Assembly: GCF_032854445.1 (NCBI RefSeq)
Contig: NC_088300.1
Coordinates: 39,772,458 to 39,836,457 of the forward strand
Length of the DNA stretch: 64,000 nt
Origin: Liolophura sinensis
Taxonomy: Eukaryota > Mollusca > Polyplacophora > Chitonida > Chitonidae
Direction of reading: 5' to 3'
Positions 10,660-22,600 of the stretch are shown piece after piece. The position numbers and the translations under genes are program-made. How positions within the stretch are numbered: the first letter of the stretch is position 1; the number at the start of each line of letters is the position of its first letter. Under the pieces are notes generated by a model. The model saw only the letters and a list, made by a program, of their open reading frames with translations, was not told the DNA's origin and did no database searches.

Positions 10660-13600
10660 TAACAGATCCCATCTGCCACTTCTTCATCTCATGTCACTCA
10701 AACAATGCTTCTTGCACACAGACACTGATGAACACTCCAAGCAATTTGTCACTTAACACATTAGAAACATTTTCAGGAAAAAGAGTTCTTCAAGCCTTGA
10801 ACTGCATTTATCCTCTTAAACTGCTCTCTCTGAAATCAATTCACTTTCACCATGCAAAATTTGAATGACATGCTTCATAAACAAATCAAATTTTGGCTAA
10901 AGATTTACCACAAGCTATTTCACTCCCATCTGGACTTGGAATAGGTTCTACAGAAAAAAGCAGTTTTATAAAAGAAAAGGCCTTTCTAACAAGACACAAT
11001 TAGGAAAGCAGGTAACATGGTACTTGTTCATTGAGACATTTGAATTTAATCACATTTCACTTTTATTTATGTATATAAATCTAAACCCCATCCCACTTTA
11101 CTAGTACCCAATCAATGTGCCTGAGACATCAAAGAAACAATACAGAATTCTCACTGAGCCTCTGTTTTTGCAGCCAAAGTACATGAGTATGTACATTTTA
11201 CTTATTTAAACACAGCCCTCTGGAAAATGGATTTGGGGTATGGCATTTAACAACTATCAAACCAAATAATGTCTTAATCTGGCAGTAATTTTAAATGTCA
11301 CACTTTCCTGCTGCAGCGATTCAAGAAAAAAAGCCCTCATTCTCAACACGTCTCGGCACAATACAACTGAAATATTGCCGACATGGCGTTAAGCCATAAT
11401 CATTCATTCTGGAAACGTCCAACTTATCATGTTGCTTTAATGGGGATATATTTACTGACCTTGTGCTCCCAACATTGTAGCTTTGACGGTAGATAAGATC
11501 TTCAGCTGTGTCCCAATGGTGGGGATTCTTTCACAGACTTGTAACAGATTCTGTAATACACAATGTAGATAAACATACAAACGTATCTGAGTGAGTGAGG
11601 TGTGACTTGACCCAGGATTGATCCTGGATCTACCACTCCCGAAGCGGACGTTCTACCAACTGAGCTATCCGGGCCGATACAAACGTACCTGTGTAATCAG
11701 TAGACGCAACACTTGGAAAAGATCAGCACCGTCTTAATGCCCCCAAATGTTTAATATCCCAAAAAGATATCCACCAACCACCAGTGTCCAACCCAATCAA
11801 TGTAACCTGTGGCTTTCATGATTTTTAATTTATGAGCAAATTATAAAAAAAAAAACCTGTCACTTTCATGATTTTTAATTTATGCGCAAATTATAAAAAA
11901 AGAAACACCTGCAAAAGCTGCAGATTCAGGTTTTCTGCATCAACAGTATCCGATTTGAGGGGGATTATATGTGTAATTAGTTTCATGAACAGTCGCACAT
12001 CTCAGGAAAGTGTGGCCTGTTTCCTAACAATTGGTAAGAGGAAATACTCTCAAGGAAACCCAGTTAATATAACTGGTGCGCCACAGTGAGAAACGTTCAG
12101 TTTCCCAGGAATGGCCAGCCCCTAAAAAGTCTTAATCTGAGCCCTAGTATAAGTCATATACGAGCGGTCAATCCGGTCAATGGATCAGGTTTTGGTCAGC
12201 ACACGTCTTTTTCAAACGGCCTGATGTAAAGCACAGGACAGTATTACATTTCTAAAAATATATTTTTCTGAAAACCAATTCTTTAATGTACTGGAATATC
12301 AGAGATTTTATGGTATTATTTGTCATATAAGGCGAGTTATGCCGTGCCAAAATCTACAGGTTTCACTATTTGCTCCATTTTACTGGGTGAAGAGCTGTAG
12401 ACTCAGCTGAGCTGCTCAGCTGTCTACTTGTGATCCATATCACACTCTGCAGATGACTTCAGCTACAATCCAGCCAAGAGCAAAAACATACATAAAAATG
12501 CCTTAAGCGCTGCCCAAACAGCTCATATTCACATAATTATTAAATTCCTGGTATGAATATGTGTAGTTACATGGACATCTGTTATTAGTGAATATGTCAT
12601 TAATGGCCTTTTCACTGATGCGGCATTTTAATTTGAAAGTGCACATCCTTCCCAGTCATCAAATACACTAAATAGCATGTACATGTAAATGTGTCAAATG
12701 TAGTAGTTGACAAGTTTTGGGCAAATGCATGTTGTGTTTTTTTTTTAAACACAGTTCAACAATTTTCAGCATGCATACAAAACATATGTAGTATGATTTT
12801 CAGCTTTACAAATGTGGAAGTTTTCTGTCACTTGATCTTCCAATATGGTGGAAACTGAGCTTCTGAAACACAATTTGCCACAAAAGTACAGATCACACTA
12901 AACATATGACCAGATTCGTGATCAGGATGCCAAAGTGACACTACATCGCGTAACATGTTTAGAAACTTATAATTCAATCTATCTGTTTTCATCTGACGTC
13001 ACTTTCGCTGTATCAGCTAAAATTTAACTTGCCCACATATTGCGCTCATTTACTTCCCAAATAGACCCCAGGGAATGCATGCTAAATTTCAAGTCAATCA
13101 GACATGAGGTTCTAAATATAATGGCTCATTTCATTTCGACCCAAAATGGCCACCTAAGTCACATGAAAAAAAGTGTGTGTTTACATATCACTACTTCTGG
13201 GTGGATGGTTTTGTAGCATTTGCATTGGATAATGTTAGGCAATACAATGTCTTTAGCTTCATTTCATAATGAGAAATACCCACTTTTGGTCTGTCATTAA
13301 TGTCATTTTCAATGACGTAACATTTTAACATTGACTTTGAGTGTTATCTTAACTGTGCACACAAACTTTCTTCACAATTAGACAATGTTTCGAACAGTTA
13401 TATTGTATGAAAGGTACTTGTAAAGACCAGCTGGAATCAGTAAATGGTAAAACGTGCGAAACTTGTGCACGAATCTGGCTCAGATTGGTTTTCAGTCGAG
13501 ATACCCAATGAAAACTGCGGTATTATGCTGATCAAGTTTACACTGGCACTAACATTCCAGAGAATAACTACATATAACCTGTGTTTGATGGGCAAACTAT

Positions 13601-16600
13601 TTCAGATTACCACCTGCTTTCAAGGACATTGCAAGAAGACATAAAGGTAGTGGTGTTGTGGTATAAATAGCCAGCCTGTTTGAAAATGAAATCCCTGGGC
13701 CCAGTTGTTCGAAAGTGTATCAGCTAGTACTGGTATTAAGTCATATTTTATACTTAAATTTTTAGCCAAACTTAGCCGCCAATGCAGTTCTCCAAAGTCA
13801 AAGTGTAACAGGAGCAGTTTTAGTTCATATTTAATATTATGTTAAACATGTTTATACACAAAGTACAAAACTGAAAACTTGGCTTAAAACTGAATCTGGT
13901 ACTGGGTCTTAAACCAGTTTGAACAACCGGGTGTGATTTATGCTAGAAAGTTTTAGCTTTGCACTGACCGTCCTCATTCTCTTGTCCGTACAGTCAGCTG
14001 CAAGCTTCTTGGCCAGACGGGTCACCTCCTCCGAGGCCTGAGCTATAGCCTTGGCTGTGGCAATCAGGTCCTTCTTGGAGCCACCTTCACCCCTGTAGTG
14101 GGGAACCAGAGAATTCATCAGAAAACATCACATATACTGATTCGATTTTTCATGTTAAAACTACAAAGCTACCACAGAAATTCAGTTTGATTTTAATTAT
14201 TGTAAGGAAAAACGAGTGAAGTAGCTAACGTTAAGTACATCTGTGTACATCTGCATGTAGCCACATCCCTCAAATTCCAGACCAGCACAGCCCCAAGTTT
14301 TGTTTTGATGTTTACAAGCAAGTTTACAACAAGTGTGAACACACTGGTACATCCATACGTATAACACAAAAAAAAAAAAACACATTTTCTGGTAATTTTA
14401 AACTGTTGTCATCTTGAGACATATGAAACAACATTTTAAGGGAAACATTTGTTGCATGGTTTGCATTAAATGTAATTTAACAGCCCCATCTGATGGTACT
14501 TCTTCCATATTGCACTTACCTGACAAGCTGACTGAGTTTAGCCATAAGAAGTGCCATTCTCTTGGCTGCAGCAATTATCTCATTGTCTTTACTTGACCAC
14601 TGTTTGGCCTCCATGTGTAAAGCATGAGCAGCCATCTGGCAATGTAGCAAGACAAAGTTATAATGAAATAGAAAAAAAGGCTTTGTACACATCTGCTTTA
14701 TGATACAAACAGAAATACCTCTGCTAATATCACATCAAATTAGACCTTTTGCAAGGAATAATTTAATGGAAGGAAATGTAAATTCTAAAACAAGGTAAAA
14801 CCTTTAATATGGTCATGTGCATTAGCACATACTTAAAAGCAGACATATGTATAAGCTTTAACAATCAGTACTATACACCAAGAAAACTGCAAATGGTCGT
14901 GGGTTTCCCCTCCAAGGGCAAGTGTTAATAAGTACACGTCTTAATTGCTCACCATGATGGGTTGATTTGCCTGAGGGATGGGAAAGGCCATCTCATCCTC
15001 ATCATCTGTTTCTGGAGGTGGTGGGCGGGGTGGGGCCATCTCATGGGGAGGAGGGGGTCTGGGAGGAGCACCTAAATACAACATAACCATACAAGTGTCA
15101 CACAACTATTACATGCTGGTAATGATATGTTCACAATTACAATGGCTTTGAATACTCTGGTGTCCTGCAGAGAAAATAAAACAATATAGCTATAAGAACA
15201 TTTAATACATATCAAGAGTGGCCGTGGATGTCCGCCCACCATACTGCCGCCACTGTATAGGTAAAATAGTCTTGAGACTCGCATAAAACATCAATCAAAT
15301 AAATAAATAAATAAATAAATACATATGCAGAGCTTCCCGAGCATCCTTCATGCAACCTGACAATATGGTAAGGATTTATTCATCTGATACGTTGCCAATA
15401 ATCACCAAACATTATGATCTGAATAAAAAATGTGTAGAAAATATATTGTTCTTTTTTTTTTTTAGCATAATTGATGTTGGTAACATAAATTTATGGTCTT
15501 AAGTACATGACAACTATTCCACGGGAAATGAATAAACAGCAAAATCAGAAGTTTGTTTTTCTTATTAATAATGTGGTTTTCCTTTGGAAACATGTTCAGT
15601 GTATCCAACAGCAAAATGCAGATATCTGTTCATTCCAGTATATGTACAATACCTCAAGCCTCCAATCAAATAAAATGCACAAAAAGAAAGAAAAAAAAAA
15701 AGAACTGATAAATCAAAAATTCAAATATTAGGAACAGATGCAAAGAATTGCAAAAGAAATCTGAGAAAAGTTACTATCATATCATATTTGATTGTGAAGA
15801 TTTCTTGCAATGTTTGAAGAACTGGTTTTCCAGGAATGGATAGGTTATGCACAAAGACTTCTAGATGCGCCAGAATATCACCAGATGCATGAACATCAAT
15901 ACCAAAGTTTAGTTACTTTTGATGAAGATTTGTAATTCCAAGATGGTAGTGTTTCACATTTCATGAATAACCTATTTTTAAATGAAACCCACAAGGTGAT
16001 TAAGAAGTAAATATTATCGACTGATGTTTAGATGAAGATAAGATTTTAAAAAACCTGAATTAATATTTTGCCCATAAAGGTAATTGGTTAGTGATTTACG
16101 TGATAACGAAAACAATGTTGTACACAAAAACGGTGTTCATATATTGGGAAGGAGAGAATAACAAACTGATTGAAATAAAAATAAGGCATGTTAATAATGA
16201 AAACAAAAGAGGTATACAAATCGGCAGTTCACTGTGTGCTGTTAGTATCACAAAATACAAACGACATAATGTCTTGTATCACAACAGTGATTATGTCTTT
16301 GTGATAAAACACTTCCTTCAAAAAATGACAATTGCATATATTAACAATTCCGAAAGCCCACAGTTTTCACATCTCACATTTGTTTAAATTGTTACAGTCA
16401 AGGTCGAGTTATTGACAGAGGGAAAGGGGTAGAACTCCAGCCAGAGGAGAGCAGATTCATGAATTTGAATGTACGCTGAATGCTGGCAATCCAAATGGTC
16501 CTCATGCATAGAACAGCAAGGTCATTCATCCATCCTAAAATATCGGACAAAAACGGCAAACTAGATAAAAGAGAGGCCTCCGAACCATAGTAACTGGCGT

Positions 16601-19600
16601 ACTCCGAGGGGTGGATAGGCACTGGGGGTGGGGGGACTGGAGGGGGAGGGGCCGTACTCCGCAAAGGTGGCTGTTTCTGCTGCTGCATCATGTCTGCAAT
16701 GGGAAGTTTTGTTGATCTACCTTAATGAAACATCACAGTCAGATCAGCCTTTGTTAAGCACCGGACACTGGTCTCACCCAAATTCTACACTAAGTTGCCA
16801 AAATAACACCTTCCATTTTCACAACTATAAACTATTACAGCATTATACAATTACTTTTCAGATGAAGCAAAAATGACTATGGGCTAACTTCTTTCTATCG
16901 TTGACAGATTGTTAACAATACAGTTATGCATACTCATATACTTCTGCACCCTGGAAAAGTAAGAATTACATAAACATCTAAATAATATAAATGACACATT
17001 ACAAAACTTCTGCAAGTACAAATACATACTGTCATTTAAAATATGTGTAACATTACGATGTAATTCAAAGAAAATTGGGTCTACATTCTATCTAAAGCTA
17101 ATGTCAATGCGTTAATAAATACAAGCACAAAAAGAAATATGGTAAATAAAAAAAAACATAAATATTTAATGAGCAAATAATCATATGCCTGCAATAATGC
17201 ACATTGAAATGAGTGTGGGGGAGGGAGGGCTTCGGGGTGGGGATGTAAATAGCATTGGTTGTCTAGAATATTGGCCAAATATTTAGCACAATTCCAAATA
17301 TGTATTTTGGAAATTTTGCACGTAACTTGTAATATTTAGCAAACAGATACTCTCAGTAAAAGTTTTAGCACAATTTAGCACAACGTATTCTTTTGCATTT
17401 AAATCAGGACAAGTTAACGTGGGATTTCCGCTGGTGGAATTTGGGTGGACAGGTAAATGTAAAGAGGTTCTTTGTTTAATATTTATTCATTCTTCAGTTA
17501 AATTACATTTAATGCAAACCATGCAAAAAATGTTTCCCTTAAAATGATGTTTCATATGTCCCAAGATGACAACAGTTTAAAATTACCAGAAAATGTGTTT
17601 TCGAGACAAGATCTTAGGGAGCAGTGATATTGTCTGGCATGGACTCACAAAATGAAAATGGTACAAATCTGTCAAAATAGAAGACAGCAGTAAGGTAGGT
17701 GAATACCATGTACTGCGTGGGTTTGGTTACGCTGTAGACTATTGGCAGCAGAGCCTAGCTAATATGGTTATACCTTCCTGGTGTCCGTTGTAGCCGTCAG
17801 ACTCCTCACAGTGATCAGGGACTGTAGATAGCAAGCCACAGAGAAAGAGACACAATGAAATTCCCTACATGAAGCTACTATTAGCACAGGTGAGAGTGAT
17901 TACGAATATACAAGGGACTACTCACACCTGAACTGTATCGTGTCAAACTACCACGAAATATGCTGACACAGCAATCAAATCCATCATGATACGCTCACGA
18001 AATGTGCTGACACAGCAATCATGATATGCTCTCATCCATAGTTCAGTACCAGAACACACCTATTGTTAATCCTCAGAAGCAGTATATCATGAGATGGAAT
18101 CATTGGTTCCTGTGTGAATAGTCCCTTACACAACACTAATGATTGAATGTGAACAATCTGTACGCAAAGCAGGTCAAGTATTTGACAAAAATATTATAAT
18201 GCAAAGGTATTTAAAAGTCACCGAATAAAACAGTGCTACATGTATGTGAAACATATCAAACTAAACACATTAGGGTACGTTCTCTTGTGAATAGTTTGGG
18301 AATAAACATCAAACTGAAGACACAAACAATAGTGTTAAGCAGATAGAACTGTGACAAAACACGAGACTAAAACCACAGCCATGGAGAATATGGGAAATTA
18401 CAGTCATCATGTGGGTGAATTTAATACACAGTCAGGTTTGTCCTAAATACAATGCACATGACAGCATAACAAGGCAGAGTATGTAGTACAGATACTGTAC
18501 ATATTCCATCTGACACTGATATCAAGGGTTCTTTCTCTAGAAAAGATAAAAAAAAAAAACAAATGAAAGTAGCCAATTATTTCATCAAATTAATAACTGA
18601 TTTCAGTGTCAAAAACAGATATGCACATTAGAAGAGATTGCTTGTAGATGCAAAGTACATCTACTTTGATGCATGTTTGTACCAGCAGCATACAACTTTT
18701 CCACAGGCATCATAAAGCAAGCATGCATGCATATATGCATGGGTGCTAAGAACAAGAAAGCATTTGCTTAAAGTCAAGACAAGCATGCTGCATACATCCA
18801 CTACACGATTTTTGTTTTCTTTCTATTTTATAATACCTAATCATTTAGGGATAAGAAATGGATCAGCATTTGAAGTACATACATATATTGTAGGTTCACA
18901 TGTAGGTAGCAGCTACTGTAGGTGTATGCAGCAACGACTGTAGGTGTAAGTTCATGTAGCAGCAGCTGTAGGTGTATGTACATGTAGGAGGGACTGTAGG
19001 TGTATGCAGGAGCTACTGTAGGTGTATGCAGAAACAACTGTAGGTGTAAGTTCATGTAGCAGCAGCTGTAGGTGTATGCAGCAGCTACTGTAGGTGTATG
19101 TAGCAGCAATTGTAGGTGTATGTATATGTAGCAGGGACTAGGTGTATGTACATGAAGCAGTGATTGCAGGTGTATGTACACGTAGCAACGCCTGTAGATG
19201 TATGTACATGTAGTAGCGCCTGTAGGTGTATGTACATGTAGCAGCGCTCTTAACCTACCATGGTGTTCATACATATATCATGCAGTAGATAAAGTAGGTG
19301 TATGTGCATGTAGCAGCGACTGTAGCCCTTAACAGCTCTGAGTGTTCTGCTGCTCACTTGTACACATCAGCTACATATACATCCAACTAACCCTCCACCA
19401 TCAACGAGGCTATTCTTATAAAGTACATGTATCTGCAACTCCTTCTGCATCCAAAACTGCACTGAAGACAGTGACAGATGCGTGTATGTGACACTGCAGC
19501 CTGTTTAAATAATACATAAATACGCATATATTTATGGTGCTGTGTATTTTCTATTGTTGACGGGTTCGATCAATGCTATACAACTGTGCGACTGTTGACA

Positions 19601-22600
19601 ACTTTTTAACCCAGAATGTACATGGAAAAAAAAGACGTGTGTGAACAAAGCTTTCTGGTAGTATTTTGGAAGCAATATACATCGCTAACCAGAATGAGCC
19701 ATCAGAAAAATGGCTATGTGTATCTTGATAGCAGAACAAATTACCTTTCCTCTATAACCTGTATGCACAAAGATGATACATGTGGTATGAATTCTTAACA
19801 GTTCATGGTATTGTTACATGTACGTGGGAAACAGAGGTCCACTACCTATGCCAAGTATACCCTTCTCTAGTAATCAGCATTTTCAAATACACATATGTGC
19901 ACGTAATAGGTTGTATCACCTCAGGTTGTGTGTAAATACAGAAAAAAAATTGCAATCAACAACTGAATCAGAGCTTTGGGACACAAGGTTGAGCAAAACT
20001 GCTACATGTACAGAGCAGTGAAAATAATGCATTGTGCCATGCAGACTAGCTACCTTGCCTATTTGCAAAGCTTCTAGTGGGCTCCTTTCGAGGTGGTGCT
20101 TTTTGAGGATACGGATCATAATCAAAGGAATCTAAAAACTTCAAGAAATCTGGGTCGGGGAAATTCCCACGATGCCGTAGCGGTGGGGCTACAAAAGATA
20201 AATTATCACTTACAAAACTCCTAAGAGTTACTGTTCTATCATATATACTAAATTATAAAATACTTTAACTAAATATTTTTTCACCACCACAGGCTTTACA
20301 TTTAATATGTAAGTTCGTAAAATTATTTGAAAAACAAAAAAAACTGATGGTAGAAGGAATAAATCTTCTTCAGATGTGTTCAGATAAAAACTATATTGGA
20401 GGGATGATAAAAATGGGTCCAGTCAACCTACAAGCAGATCTAAATACATATGTGGTCAAAAGATCTACATATAGATATATATATAAATATATATAGATAG
20501 ATAGATAGATATGATATGTGGTTATTTACAATGTTAATTCAGGTGTTTAATGTACAGCTACAGTATACTGGTTCATACATATATCATGCAGTAGATAAAG
20601 TTAGAATGACTGCAAACCCAATGATCTAGGACTACATTAACACACTCTGCAGCTACTGTAATACATTCTGACAGAAAATGGAGGCAGCGCGACGACAACA
20701 CACTGAAACACATCGGTATACAGTGGAGGTACAAATACGAGTGGACAAGAGATACATGTACACACTGCCATGAGTACATGCAGACAGAAGGTGCGCACTG
20801 CCACGAGTAAGGACAGGAGGTACACACTGCCACGAGTAAGTACAGGAGGTACACATTGCCATGAGTACAGGCACTGCCATAAGTACAGACAGGAGGTACG
20901 CACTGACATGAGTACAGACAGGAGGTACGCACTGCCATGAGTACAGACAGGAGGTACGCACTGCCATGAGTACAGACAGGAGGTACGCACTGCCATGAGT
21001 ACAGAAAGGAGGTATGCACTTCCATGAGTAAGGACAGAGGGTATGCACTGCCATGAGTACAGAAAGGAGGTACACACTGTCATGAGTATGGACAGAAGGT
21101 ACGCACTGCCTTGAGTATGGACAGAAGGTACACACTGCCTTGAGGAAGGACAGAAGGTACGCACTGCCATGAGTAAAGACAAGAGGTACGCACTGCCACG
21201 AGTACAGACGGGAGGTATGCACTCTCTTGAGTACAGACAGAAGGTACACACTGCCATGAGTACAGACAGGAGGTACGCACTGCCATGAGTACAGACGGGA
21301 GGTACACACTGCCATGAGTACAGGCAGGAGGTACGCACTTCCATGAGTACAGACAGGAGGTACGCACTGCTAGGAGTACAGGCAGGAGGTACGAACTGCC
21401 ATAAGTACAGACTGGAAGTATGCACTGCCATGAGTAAAGATAGGAGTACTGACAAGAGGTACATACTGCCATGAATACTGACAAAAGATGCATACTGCTA
21501 TGACAAAAGATACACATTATGTGCAGCAGTTCCTCTGCTACATGGTAGAGTTTACATCAAGTGGTATAGAATTAAAACAGTGTAGTGACACCTGCAGAGA
21601 CAGAATCCACACATACATATACAAGAGCACGCATGATGCCGCTAGCTGCAAAAATACTGACACACCACAACAGTTTGAACCATGATGAACATGTCAACCT
21701 GATGGACCATTACACACACATATGAAACCAAAAGTACATGATGACACCATGCACTATGCTATCACAAACTAGATGCTGTATTGAAGTAATGACACAATAA
21801 TACAATGACACCATGTACGATGACATCACAAACTAGATGCTGTATTGAAGTAATGACACAATAATACAATGACACCATGTACGATGACATCACAAACTAG
21901 ATGCTGTATTGAAGTAATGACAATAATACAATGACACCATGTACGATGACATCCCAAACTAGATGCTGTATTGAAGTAATTACACAATAATACAATGACA
22001 CCATGTACGATGACATCACAAACTAGATGCTGTATTGAAGTAATGACAATAATACAATGACACCATGTACGATGACATCACAAACTAGATGCTGTATTGA
22101 AGTAATTACACAATAATACAATGACACCATGTACGATGACATCACAAACTAGATGCTGTATTGAAGTAATGACACAATAATACAATGACACCATGTATGA
22201 TGACATCACAAACTAGATGCTGTATTGAAGTAATGACACAATAATACAATGACACCATGTATGATGACATCACAAACTAGATGCTGTATTGAAGTAATGA
22301 CACAATAATACAATGACACCATGTATGATGACATCACAAACTAGATGCTGTATTGAAGTAATGACACAATAATACAATGACACCATGTACGATGATATCA
22401 CAAACTAGATGCTGTATTGAAGTAATGACACAATAATACACCATGTACTATGCCTTCACAATCTAGATGCTGTATTGAAGTAATGACACCATGTACTATG
22501 AGACGAAAAAATCCATTTTACCACTACAGATGAAATGGTGACATTGCCACCTATTATATGAACACTGAATAGAGCTGTAGAGAAGAGTACCTGAGATATG

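Larger units (their letters stand above)
11551..13968 (-). other. Vinculin intron (2.4 kb)
   Basis: Contains the SINE B remnant, a 50-bp tandem duplication at 11808-11905 and, at about 12830-13400, sequence that resembles 32330-33160 (see findings). No gene seen. Confidence 0.6.

Noticed and set aside
11592-11675. tRNA gene-like sequence with A and B boxes
   Set aside because: The acceptor stem does not pair, and the element continues into an ACTC tail like other SINE B copies, so it is a SINE head.
16091-16387. 98-codon plus-strand frame and a nearby short frame ([17 protein letters not shown], about 15811-15936)
   Set aside because: The peptides look somewhat protein-like, but the frames are short, antisense to vinculin and bounded by stops; I could not match them to a family. 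At most a decayed fragment.
20573-21517. Overlapping minus-strand frames up to 275 codons, Cys/Tyr-rich
   Set aside because: Entirely built from a 29-bp minisatellite; the same peptide appears in all three frames. No domain or splice support.
21757-22497. CRISPR-like array of regular repeats
   Set aside because: The repeats are contiguous 62-64 bp units without unique spacers, in an animal gene intron.
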